Counted from the stretch's first letter, positions 6,129 through 13,093 are shown. The stretch is 14,644 bases of DNA from Desulfurococcales archaeon (GCA_027083115.1 JALWQN010000105.1:1-14644); one strand, 5' to 3'. Notes: generated from the sequence alone by a model not told the origin. Numbers and translations: made by a program.

Positions 6129-7025
6129 GTGAAGGCTCTTGCTTGGACTCCTGAATTAAGCATTAAGGAATATCCTTCGCCACCCATACCTAAGGGTTGG
6201 GTGTTCGGTAAAGTGATTTTTGGCATGATTTCAACCCTTGATAATTCCTTTAAGGCAGGGCTCCCTATTCCTTTAGGAAGGATAGCCGGCTCATATGGTG
6301 TTTTAAGAGTTCTTGAAGCCGGCATTGATTCAGGGGCTGAAGATGGTAGGGTTTATGGTGTAGTTCCTTACAGTAAAGCAGGGGTTTTAGGAATAGATAT
6401 TGATGGGTTGATGGGTTCTTACGCTTCAGTACCTTCTGACTCGTTAATTAAGTTGGAGGGCAAGCAGTCGGGCGAGCTGAACGAGTTGTTGCCTTTATGG
6501 CTTGAGTTCTCCTACATTCCTCACCTTAAGGAAGCAATTAAAGATTCAGTTAATCCACTAATACTGGGATGTAATTTCACGACCTATATTATTGCATCTA
6601 ATTTGCGCGAAACGAAAGACATTACTGTAGGGTGCTTCAGCAATGATTTCCTGAAGAAGATTTCGGAACTCGGTGTTAAGGCGATCAATATCTCTAAAAG
6701 TAGTGAAAGAGGATTTGATTTCGTGATTTTAGGTGTTTTAAGTTCTTATCACCTGATGAACGTATTTAATTACTTAGGAGATTATGAAGAATTAAGGATT
6801 TATCTCCCCCCAGACATACCTGCAGTATTCCTTAAGTTACCAGACACTTCACGCAAGGTAGTTATTGAGAGAGCCAAATTTAGCGACCCTCAAAAAGGCC
6901 TCAAGGCCCTGAAGAACGTTCCTGGAGAGGTTCTTAAGAAAAACGTGGCCGTAACTAAAGAACTTAAAGAGATTCCTCATTTAGTTAGGCGCTACCCTAG
7001 GATAATATGGGTTGCTACGTCCTGA
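6129..7025 (+). CDS. Degenerate medium-chain dehydrogenase (zinc-ADH-like) protein
   Basis: The GTG at 6129 is preferred because AGGGTGA (6116-6122) lies 6 nt upstream and the product then begins MKALAWTPELSIKEYPSPP, the classic start of this superfamily; a TTG at 6123 would overlap that site. The 298-residue protein follows the medium-chain dehydrogenase order: N-terminal GroES-like part (about 1-120, GRIAGSYGVLRVLEAG, GRVYGVVPYSKAG, MGSYASVP), then a nucleotide-fold part (NPLILGCNFTTYIIASNL). Differences are marked: no catalytic Cys-x-x-Asp, no Gly-His-Glu zinc ligands, and no GxGxxG loop at the NAD(P) site. It is about 45 residues shorter than typical members. It therefore probably lacks dehydrogenase activity as normally understood. 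Its end overlaps the convergent aminotransferase by 11 bp. Confidence 0.65.
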   Translation: MKALAWTPELSIKEYPSPPIPKGWVFGKVIFGMISTLDNSFKAGLPIPLGRIAGSYGVLRVLEAGIDSGAEDGRVYGVVPYSKAGVLGIDIDGLMGSYASVPSDSLIKLEGKQSGELNELLPLWLEFSYIPHLKEAIKDSVNPLILGCNFTTYIIASNLRETKDITVGCFSNDFLKKISELGVKAINISKSSERGFDFVILGVLSSYHLMNVFNYLGDYEELRIYLPPDIPAVFLKLPDTSRKVVIERAKFSDPQKGLKALKNVPGEVLKKNVAVTKELKEIPHLVRRYPRIIWVATS

Positions 7026-8280
7026 AGAGGTTGACGGGCATTATTTTTTCTGTTTTGCCTTTCAGCTTCCTCTTTATTAGGTCAGATAACCTCTTAACAC
7101 CCTCGTCAATCTCTTCAGGTGTCGGGTAGCTGAAGTTCAGTCTCATGGTGTTCCACCCCATTCCGTTAGCGAAGAATGAAGCACCAGGCACGTAAGCAAC
7201 GCCTTCCTTTATGGCTTCTGGCAACATCTTCTTGGTGTCGATTTCGTAGGAAGGTATTGAAACCATCAGGAAGAATCCACCAACAGGCTTAGGCCACCAA
7301 GCATCCTTCACCATATACTTATCCAGGGCCTCAATCATTGCTTTTCGCTTAACACTGTATATTTTTCTGGCTTCCTCTATTGTTTTCTCAACAACGCCCC
7401 TACGAATTGCTTCCATACCTATGTATTGAGTTAATGTGGGGGTGTGGAGGTCAGCAGTTTGCTTAGCTCTCTCAAGCACGCTGATGGCATACTGGTTACC
7501 TAGAACCCAACCAATCCTTAATCCAGGAGATAATATTTTGCTGAACGTGCTCATGTACATTACTCTGCCTTCTTTATCTAAAGTCTTTAAGGGCGTTACA
7601 TCAATACCTTCCTCATATATGAAGTAAGAATACGGATCATCCTCAATCACTACTAAGTCATACTTGCTTGCTATCTCCAGCAATTCTTTCTTTCTCTCAA
7701 CACTCATCGTGACGCCAGCAGGATTATGAGCTACTGGTATAGTGTAGATGAACTTAATGTTCCTGCCTAACCACTTAAGCCTCTTAACTTCCTGCTCAAG
7801 GATATCTGTACGCATACCATCCTCATCAATAGGTATAGCAGTCATTCCAGGCTTAGATAATCTGAAAGCATTTATGGCTGCTAAATACGTGGGTAATTCA
7901 AGAATTATCTCATCATCCTTCTCAATAAATACTCTAGCGATTAGGTCTAAAGCTTGCTGAGAGCCTGTGGTCACTATTACATCATCATCGCTGTTTATTT
8001 TAACGCCCTTCCTGCTCAGGAACTTCTTAAGTTCTTCCCTGAACTCAGTTACGCCTATTGTGGGAGAGTACTGAAGGGATTTATCGCCTCTCTCAGCAAT
8101 TACGTCATGGGCTATTTGAGCCAGCTTTTCTTTCGGAAAGACTCTTGGGTCAGGTAACCCACCAGCCAAGCTAATGATGTTCCTCCCCTCAGTTAGCTTA
8201 AGTAACTCTCTAACTTCTGAAGCCCTAAATAAATCTGACCGACCAGCAAGAAGCTTTTCGTACTTAACCGTAAACAACAC
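7015..8280 (-). CDS. PLP-dependent aminotransferase, class I/II (aromatic or 2-aminoadipate type)
   Basis: This is a full-length 421-residue fold-type I aminotransferase of the cytoplasm, which transfers an amino group between an amino acid and a 2-oxo acid through pyridoxal phosphate. Visible landmarks are SLAGGLPDPRVFP (37-49) and YSPTIGVTEFRE (71-82), typical of the LysN/KAT-II-like subgroup. Others are TTGSQQALDL (104-113), N186 in HNPAG, D214 and Y217 in IEDDPY, the Schiff-base lysine K248 in STFSKILSPGLRIGW, and R380 in MRLNFS for the substrate carboxylate. The subgroup includes aromatic aminotransferases and 2-aminoadipate aminotransferase of lysine synthesis; which applies here cannot be told. 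The start is GTG at 8280, about 28 bp from a TATA-like box, fitting a leaderless message. The gene is 60 bp downstream of the mevalonate operon but has its own promoter. Confidence 0.92.
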   Translation of the reverse strand: MLFTVKYEKLLAGRSDLFRASEVRELLKLTEGRNIISLAGGLPDPRVFPKEKLAQIAHDVIAERGDKSLQYSPTIGVTEFREELKKFLSRKGVKINSDDDVIVTTGSQQALDLIARVFIEKDDEIILELPTYLAAINAFRLSKPGMTAIPIDEDGMRTDILEQEVKRLKWLGRNIKFIYTIPVAHNPAGVTMSVERKKELLEIASKYDLVVIEDDPYSYFIYEEGIDVTPLKTLDKEGRVMYMSTFSKILSPGLRIGWVLGNQYAISVLERAKQTADLHTPTLTQYIGMEAIRRGVVEKTIEEARKIYSVKRKAMIEALDKYMVKDAWWPKPVGGFFLMVSIPSYEIDTKKMLPEAIKEGVAYVPGASFFANGMGWNTMRLNFSYPTPEEIDEGVKRLSDLIKRKLKGKTEKIMPVNLFRT

Positions 8281-8302
8281 CCTAATTATTATTTTATGCC
8301 GG

Positions 8303-8358
8303 GTATTTAAAGACTTAGATACTTATTTAAAACAAGTAATTATTTATTTAAAACAGGT
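8303..8358 (-). promoter_or_regulatory. Aminotransferase promoter with two direct repeats upstream
   Basis: On the minus strand TCTTTAAATAC (8312-8303) is a TATA-like box that would start transcription near the GTG at 8280. Just upstream, TTATTTAAAACAAGT (8323-8337) and TTATTTAAAACAGGT (8344-8358) are 15-bp direct repeats with one mismatch and a period of 21 bp, about two helical turns. The second lies in the last codons of the DUF35 gene. The position upstream of TATA suits an activator site, but A+T-rich repeats can arise by chance. Confidence 0.35.
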
Positions 8359-8747
8359 GTAAATTTAAGGCCGTAGTATATAAGGCCGTAAGGATCATCG
8401 CTGTTTAACCTCCTGAGAACTGCCTCAACCTCCATTCCTTCCTTTATTTCCTCAGGCGAGGAATCCACTATTTCGGCAGGAATAACTACGCCCTCATCAA
8501 GCCTTACCAGAGCTACTATCCTGGGCATGTTTTCAGCATCTCCTTCCCGTCTATAGTAGCTGACTGTATAATTGAGTATTTTTCCGTGGCCTGAGGAATC
8601 AATGTGCTCCACATCATTAGACCCGCAGTAAGGGCACCTTTCTCTCGCTGGGTACGAAATTCTCCCACACTTCCTGCATTTAGTCAGTTTAATCCTGTAG
8701 TAATTGGATCTTTTCCTCCAGAATATAGAGATTGAGTTCTTTAACAA
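8340..8747 (-). CDS. DUF35 zinc-ribbon/OB-fold protein, thiolase-HMG-CoA synthase bridge
   Basis: This is a 135-residue protein. A rubredoxin-like zinc ribbon comes first (C24-x2-C27 and C38-x2-C41, in CRKCGRISYPARERCPYC). An OB-fold follows (about 45-125, SSGHGKILNYTVSYY, MPRIVALVRLDEGVVIPAEI, GMEVEAVLRR). In methanogenic archaea the homologous protein links acetoacetyl-CoA thiolase to HMG-CoA synthase in one complex and lines a shared CoA tunnel; the gene order here strongly suggests the same partnership. I place the start at TTG 8745-8747. The ideal Shine-Dalgarno GGAGGTGA lies 5 nt upstream, whereas the GTG at 8756 is part of that site itself. The thiolase stop (8753-8755) also lies inside this element, so translation is coupled. 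Confidence 0.85.
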   Translation of the reverse strand: MLKNSISIFWRKRSNYYRIKLTKCRKCGRISYPARERCPYCGSNDVEHIDSSGHGKILNYTVSYYRREGDAENMPRIVALVRLDEGVVIPAEIVDSSPEEIKEGMEVEAVLRRLNSDDPYGLIYYGLKFTPVLNK

Positions 8748-8760
8748 ATTAATCACCTCC
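8748..8760 (-). promoter_or_regulatory. Ribosome-binding site deciding the DUF35 start
   Basis: AAGGAGGTGATTA on the minus strand is a perfect match to the archaeal anti-Shine-Dalgarno sequence. It contains both a GTG that could be mistaken for a start and the TGA stop of the thiolase gene. The spacing favours TTG at 8747 as the start. Confidence 0.75.
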
Positions 8761-9880
8761 TTAAAACAATTAGCCAGGAGCTGTTGTCATGGCCTGACAT
8801 CGTATGAAGCAAACTAATGTCCCTACTGTAATTCAGCCCTGGATAACTGTTTTGCATAAGCAAGGTTAATTCAGCAAGACCATATAGGGGGGTTGCACCA
8901 ACAGGATGTCCTCTTGCCTTCAATCCACCGCCATGATTTAGGTAAGGCATATTATCTAAGGCCTCTAGGGCCTTTCCTTTTCCTGCCAACCCTAGTGCCT
9001 CCAGAGCAAGTAACCCATAAATCGAGAAGGAATCGTGGACCTGAATAGCTGTTTCCTCATCAACAACTATCCCTGTTCGCTTACTTAGTTTCTTAAACGC
9101 TTTTCTAGTTGCAGGAAGTTCTGTTAATTCGCCCCTTAAGTACGGGGGTTCTGAGTTGATGGCTTCGTAATCCAACAATTCGACCGGCTTTCCATCAAGG
9201 GTGGAAGCAACACTTTCTTCGACCATCACTAAGGCCGCTGCCCCATCACATATAGGGAAAGCATCATAAGTCGTTATCGGGTCAGACATTATTTGTGAAT
9301 CCATCATTCTCTTCAACGAGACCTTGAATGAGAGATAGGCGTACGGATTAGTTAGGGCGTTCTCATGCATCTTAATGGCCCACTTAAATACTTCCTCCCT
9401 ACTAACACCGTATCTCTCCATATAGTTCTTTAAAGTCATTGCTGCGTAATTAACTAGAGATACATTACGCACACCCTCGTACTCGTAATCAAGTATTGAG
9501 CTGTATGCTGCGTTAGCTTGGGCTGACGGGTACTCACTCATTTTCTCAACACCAGCAACTAACACAGTCCTCACTCTCCCCAACCTGATTAAGTCATTAC
9601 CTAATGCTACGGCGGCGGCTCCAGAAGCCTCACCAGCATCAACCCTTAGAGCCCGTACCTTAATACCGAGCTCCTGAGCAAGTATTGTAGCTATATCTGA
9701 TTGGTGTAGGGTTAATTCAGGGAATGCTGACGAAACCAACAAATAATCAATCTCATTGATCCCTATTCCTGCGTGCTTTAGTGCCTTATCTATGGCCTCC
9801 AGAGATAATTCCTTAAATCCTTTCTCGTAATGCCTACCTACTTTAGTCATCCCTACTCCTGCAATATAGGTTTTGGCCAT
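8753..9880 (-). CDS. Thiolase-like protein (acetyl-CoA acetyltransferase family), catalytic Cys replaced by Glu
   Basis: This is a 375-residue SCP-x-type archaeal thiolase from the ATG at 9878-9880. The start is chosen because GGAGGTGA lies 7 nt upstream and the product then begins MAKTYIAGVGMTKVG, as in the family. Later motifs are intact: VHDSFSIYGLLALEALGL (His282), NHGGGLKARGHPVGAT (His325 of the GHPxGAT motif) and the closing SGHDNSSWLIVLRR. The nucleophile motif, normally C-A-S-G, reads E-A-S-G (Glu84; codon GAG at about 9629-9631). The only cysteine in the protein is Cys211 in FPICDGAA, which is not the nucleophile. Family members condense two acetyl-CoA to acetoacetyl-CoA through a Cys acyl-enzyme; this one cannot do so in the usual way. 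Its place between HMG-CoA synthase and DUF35 genes still ties it to the mevalonate complex. Confidence 0.85.
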   Translation of the reverse strand: MAKTYIAGVGMTKVGRHYEKGFKELSLEAIDKALKHAGIGINEIDYLLVSSAFPELTLHQSDIATILAQELGIKVRALRVDAGEASGAAAVALGNDLIRLGRVRTVLVAGVEKMSEYPSAQANAAYSSILDYEYEGVRNVSLVNYAAMTLKNYMERYGVSREEVFKWAIKMHENALTNPYAYLSFKVSLKRMMDSQIMSDPITTYDAFPICDGAAALVMVEESVASTLDGKPVELLDYEAINSEPPYLRGELTELPATRKAFKKLSKRTGIVVDEETAIQVHDSFSIYGLLALEALGLAGKGKALEALDNMPYLNHGGGLKARGHPVGATPLYGLAELTLLMQNSYPGLNYSRDISLLHTMSGHDNSSWLIVLRR

Positions 9881-9894
9881 CGCGTGCTCACCTC

Positions 9895-10953
9895 CTAAAT
9901 CCTCCAAATAATTTTTCTTGATTTAGCATATGTTGCGTAGTTTATGTAGGTCTTCCTAGAAAGCAATTCCTCTACAGTAGGAGCTACATTAACTTTATCC
10001 TTGACTTTATCAGTCACTATTAGGCTCATAGCATCGCTTCCTGCTCCACTACCAAATGGGGCAACCAAAATCCTTTCGCCTGGCTTAGCTGCCTCAAGAA
10101 CTTTTGCAAGCCCTATTAGGGCTGAGGCATTGTAGGTGTTACCTATCCATGGCGTCACTAGCCCTGGCAATACCTTATCTTTAGGTATACCTAACTTAGC
10201 TGCAACCTTAAGCGGGTACTTTCCGTTAGGCTGATGAAAGACGGCGTAATCAAAGTCCGAGGGCTTAAGGCCTAACTCCTCCATCAGTAACTTAACGGAG
10301 GACTCTATGTGATGAAAGTAGGCTGGGGAACCAGTAAAGCCTTCTCCATGAAGCGGGTATTTGGATAGGTCTCTCCTCCAGAAGTCCGGGGTGTCCGTCA
10401 CGTAAGTCACTACACCCTCAAACTTTGCTGCTGCCTCCTCAGCAGGGCCTAGGACGTAAGCTGCAGCTCCTGAGGAGGCAGTAAATTCAAGTATATCTCC
10501 CGGATTAGCTTGGGCAGTATCTGAACCAATTGCTAATCCATACCTCACTGTCCCACTACTCACTAAGGCTACATTAAGCCTAATTGCTTCGCTACCAGCC
10601 CTGCAAGCAAACTCGAGATCAGTAGTTAATCTTTTTCTGGAAACACCCAAAGCGTCTCCAATAATTGTTGCTGAGGGCTTAACCGCATAAGGCTTTGACT
10701 CACTGCCAACAAAGACTGCTGAAATCTCTTCAGGCTTGATTCCTGCCCGAAGAATCGCTGATTTAGCCGCATACCACCCCATAGTTACGGAGTCCTCGTC
10801 TGATGAAGCGACTGCCTTCTCAAACATGCCTAAACTCTCCACAATCCTTTTCTCGAATCCCCATAATTCCGCGATTTCTGTTACCCTTAACCTGTATCTC
10901 GGGATGTAGGTGCCCCAACCCACGACTCCCGCTCTAGCTTCTGGTCTACCCAT
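9895..10953 (-). CDS. Hydroxymethylglutaryl-CoA synthase, archaeal type
   Basis: This is a 352-residue enzyme that joins acetyl-CoA and acetoacetyl-CoA to HMG-CoA, the precursor of mevalonate and archaeal lipids. The N-terminus AGVVGWGTYIPRYRL is typical. Catalytic residues are in place: Glu85 in VGSESKPYAV, Cys117 in LEFACRAGSEA and His240 in FHQPNGKYPL, with GSGAGSDAMSL near the end. I place the start at ATG 10951-10953, because GGAGG (10962-10966) is 8 nt upstream; the ATG at 10968 would sit at the expected transcription start. It is the first gene of the mevalonate unit. Its TAG stop runs directly into the GAGGTGA site of the thiolase gene, with 14 nt to that start. The gene is preceded by an operator-like inverted repeat cluster. 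Confidence 0.95.
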   Translation of the reverse strand: MGRPEARAGVVGWGTYIPRYRLRVTEIAELWGFEKRIVESLGMFEKAVASSDEDSVTMGWYAAKSAILRAGIKPEEISAVFVGSESKPYAVKPSATIIGDALGVSRKRLTTDLEFACRAGSEAIRLNVALVSSGTVRYGLAIGSDTAQANPGDILEFTASSGAAAYVLGPAEEAAAKFEGVVTYVTDTPDFWRRDLSKYPLHGEGFTGSPAYFHHIESSVKLLMEELGLKPSDFDYAVFHQPNGKYPLKVAAKLGIPKDKVLPGLVTPWIGNTYNASALIGLAKVLEAAKPGERILVAPFGSGAGSDAMSLIVTDKVKDKVNVAPTVEELLSRKTYINYATYAKSRKIIWRI

Positions 10954-10966
10954 GCCATAAGCCTCC

Positions 10967-10996
10967 ATTACTTAAAGTAATGATTACTTTTTATTG
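10967..10996 (-). promoter_or_regulatory. Mevalonate operon promoter with operator-like half-site triad
   Basis: On the plus strand three 7-bp half-sites alternate with an exact 8-bp step: ATTACTT (10967-10973), AAGTAAT (10975-10981) and ATTACTT (10983-10989). They form two overlapping perfect inverted repeats, 10967-10981 and 10974-10990. The TATA-like box AATAAAAA (minus strand, 10995-10988) abuts the third half-site, and the expected start near 10965 is at the other edge. A bound dimer would cover the promoter, so repression is the likely mode. The regulator is unknown. Confidence 0.55.
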
Positions 10997-11049
10997 ATTC
11001 GCGTACTCTTTAACGCTCCCCCAGAAGTTTGGGAAGTAAGGAACGAATT

Positions 11050-11056
11050 AAAAAAA
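11050..11056 (-). terminator. Oligo-T terminator after the transporter operon
   Basis: A run of seven T on the minus strand begins 5 nt after the stop codon of the second ATPase gene. Archaeal RNA polymerase stops at such T-tracts without needing a hairpin. It separates the transporter unit from the mevalonate operon promoter. Confidence 0.5.
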
Positions 11057-11060
11057 GCCA

Positions 11061-12119
11061 TTAGTGTTTCGCGTGTAACCAGCAAGCTACGTAGTGACCT
11101 GGCTCAACCTCCAGTAAGGGAGGCTCCTCCCTCCTGCAGATATCCATAGCGTAAGGACATCTAGGATGGAACCTGCAGCCCGGTGGTATTTCAGCAGCTG
11201 AAGGTACTTCTCCAGTAATAGGTAGCTCCCTTACCTTAAACCTGTTCTTAGGGTCAGGCTCAGGTACTGCAGCAATTAGGGCTTTGGTGTAGGGATGTTG
11301 TGGGTTATTGATGACTTGGTCTGCTGTCCCCAATTCAACTATTTTGCCCAAATACATTACTGCGATCCTTGTGCACAAGTAATTAGCTACTGCCAGGTCA
11401 TGAGTGATGAATACGTAGGAGAGGTTTCTGCCTGCCTGCATGTCGAGCATTAACTGGAGGATTTCTGCCCTTATCGAAACATCAAGCATGCTTACAGGCT
11501 CGTCAGTAACGACGAGCGTAGGTCTCAGGATCATGGCCCTTGCGAAAGCTACCCTCTGTCTCTGACCTCCGGAAAGCATATGTGGGTACCTGTTGATAAA
11601 TTGTTCTGGGGGCGTGAGCTTTACTTCAGAGAGGGCTCTATAGATTATTTCTCTCCTTTCTTCCTCAGAGTCCCCAATATTATGGACTATCAGTGGTTCC
11701 TTAAGTATGCTGTACACAGTCATTCGTGGATCCAGAGAACCAAAAGGATCTTGGAAAATTATCTGGATCTCTTGTCTCAGCATTTTATCTATTCTTTTAG
11801 GTAACTTCGATGTGAGGTTAACGTAACCGTCTTTATCAACGTATTTTGGAGATACTTTTTCTAGGGTTTCACGTGTTGGCTTATAAAGCATTAAGCCCCC
11901 AGTAGGTTCGAGAAGCCTCGTAATTAACCTGCCAGTTGTTGTTTTACCACATCCTGACTCCCCAACGAGACAGAATACCTCGCCTACCTTAATATCGAAA
12001 TCTACTCCGTCTACGGCCTTCACATATCTTCTGGGCTTTAAGGTCAGGATTTCCTTCATAGATCTCCTTAGCGGGAAGTACTTCTTAAGGCCTTTAGCCC
12101 TGAACACTACTTCACTCAT
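11061..12119 (-). CDS. Oligopeptide/dipeptide ABC transporter ATPase (DppF/OppF type)
   Basis: This is a 352-residue cytoplasmic ATPase subunit of a peptide-type importer. Landmarks are Walker A GESGCGKT (53-60), Q-loop FQDPFGSLDP (122-131), signature LSGGQRQRV (182-190), Walker B LVVTDE with catalytic Glu207, D-loop VSMLD and H-loop ITHD. Between Walker A and the Q-loop there is an extra stretch (about 75-112) that is longer than in bacterial relatives. The C-terminal OppD/F domain carries C315, C321, C328 and C346; related four-Cys sets hold a [4Fe-4S] cluster in a characterised mycobacterial DppD. The ATG overlaps the stop of the preceding ATPase gene as ATGA. The segment 11083-11180 is identical to 12150-12247 in the partner gene. 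Confidence 0.93.
   Translation of the reverse strand: MSEVVFRAKGLKKYFPLRRSMKEILTLKPRRYVKAVDGVDFDIKVGEVFCLVGESGCGKTTTGRLITRLLEPTGGLMLYKPTRETLEKVSPKYVDKDGYVNLTSKLPKRIDKMLRQEIQIIFQDPFGSLDPRMTVYSILKEPLIVHNIGDSEEERREIIYRALSEVKLTPPEQFINRYPHMLSGGQRQRVAFARAMILRPTLVVTDEPVSMLDVSIRAEILQLMLDMQAGRNLSYVFITHDLAVANYLCTRIAVMYLGKIVELGTADQVINNPQHPYTKALIAAVPEPDPKNRFKVRELPITGEVPSAAEIPPGCRFHPRCPYAMDICRREEPPLLEVEPGHYVACWLHAKH
11083..11180 (+). repeat. 98-bp perfect direct repeat, copy 1 (in dppF-like gene)
   Basis: This stretch is identical base for base to 12150-12247, 1067 bp away, and encodes the C-terminal four-Cys motif of the ATPase. The flanking bases differ on both sides (G versus A before, C versus T after), and the two genes diverge outside it. 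A gene-conversion tract between paralogues is the simplest reading. Confidence 0.95.
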
Positions 12120-13090
12120 TTCTTGCCACCCTTACCTGCAATTAAATGACAAGCTACGTAGTGACCTGGCTCAACCTCCAGTAAGGGAGGCTCCTCCCTC
12201 CTGCAGATATCCATAGCGTAAGGACATCTAGGATGGAACCTGCAGCCTGCGGGAGGTCTGACCAGGTCTGGAGGGACTCCGGGAATCCAAGAGATTTTTT
12301 CTTTTGATCTTATTCTAGGTATTGACTTCAGTAATCCTTGGGTATAGGGATGCTGCGGATTTAGGAATACCTGATCTGATGTCCCAAACTCTATTATCTT
12401 TCCAGCATACATTATTGCTACCTTATCAGCTATTTCTGCGATTATGCTTAGGTCATGAGTGATGAATATCATGCCTATATTGTACTTCTTCTTGACCTCC
12501 TTGAATAAGTTCATTATTTGTGCCTGCACAATGACGTCTAAGGCCGTTGTAGGTTCATCTGCAATCACTAAGTCAGGATGTAGAATTAAGGCCATAGCGA
12601 TAACAATTCTTTGCTTTTGGCCACCACTGAGTTCGTGCGGGTACCTCTTCAGGAAGGACTCATCTAAGCCTACAGCCTTGAGCAACTTAATTATTTCTTC
12701 CCTGGCTTCTTCCTTAGTGTACCCCTTATGCACAATCAGGGGTTCAGCCAACTGATCCTCTATAGTGAACACAGGTGTTAACGCATTCATGGCTCCCTGA
12801 AAGATCATGCTTACTTTCTTCCACCTTATCTCTTTCCTTAAGGCAGCCTCATCCATTTTGGCTATGTCCTTACCGTCAATTAGGATGTTCCCATCAACTA
12901 TTCTTCCAGGAGGAGGAACATAACCTATAAGTGACCACGCAAGCGTTGATTTACCGCATCCCGACTCGCCAGCAATACCTAATACTTCACCCTTCTGCAG
13001 GGTTAAGGACACATTATCTACTGCCCTTACAGCACCCCTTAAGGTATAATAATATGTTTTAAGATTTTTTACTTCTAATAGCGACATCAT
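12116..13090 (-). CDS. Oligopeptide/dipeptide ABC transporter ATPase (DppD/OppD type)
   Basis: This is a 324-residue ATPase that pairs with the DppF-type subunit under the permease. It shows Walker A GESGCGKST (41-49), Q-loop FQGAMNALTPVF (97-108, the typical DppD form), signature LSGGQKQRI (154-162), Walker B LVIADE with Glu179, TTALD and ITHD. The C-terminal cysteines are C283, C289, C296 and C314. Two ATG codons stand in tandem (13090 and 13087). GGTGA at the end of the permease gene is 3 nt from the first and 6 nt from the second, so the second may be the true start. It lies 3 bp after the permease gene and overlaps the next ATPase gene by 4 bp, a tightly coupled operon. It shares the identical 98-bp segment with its partner. 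Confidence 0.93.
   Translation of the reverse strand: MMSLLEVKNLKTYYYTLRGAVRAVDNVSLTLQKGEVLGIAGESGCGKSTLAWSLIGYVPPPGRIVDGNILIDGKDIAKMDEAALRKEIRWKKVSMIFQGAMNALTPVFTIEDQLAEPLIVHKGYTKEEAREEIIKLLKAVGLDESFLKRYPHELSGGQKQRIVIAMALILHPDLVIADEPTTALDVIVQAQIMNLFKEVKKKYNIGMIFITHDLSIIAEIADKVAIMYAGKIIEFGTSDQVFLNPQHPYTQGLLKSIPRIRSKEKISWIPGVPPDLVRPPAGCRFHPRCPYAMDICRREEPPLLEVEPGHYVACHLIAGKGGKK
12150..12247 (+). repeat. 98-bp perfect direct repeat, copy 2 (in dppD-like gene)
   Basis: This is the same sequence as 11083-11180. It is in the same reading frame in both genes and ends a few residues before each protein's C-terminus, so the shared peptide (GCRFHPRCPYAMDICR and onward to HYVAC) is identical in the two ATPases. 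Confidence 0.95.
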
Positions 13091-13093
13091 GTA

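Noticed and set aside
11083..12247. Transposon or insertion-sequence ends as explanation of the 98-bp repeat
   Set aside because: Both copies lie in frame inside equivalent positions of paralogous genes, and there is no transposase, inverted terminal repeat or target duplication.
11580..12755. Plus-strand open frames at 11580-11804 and 12459-12755
   Set aside because: They lie wholly opposite strongly supported ATPase genes and their products look like translation of the reverse strand of conserved motifs.
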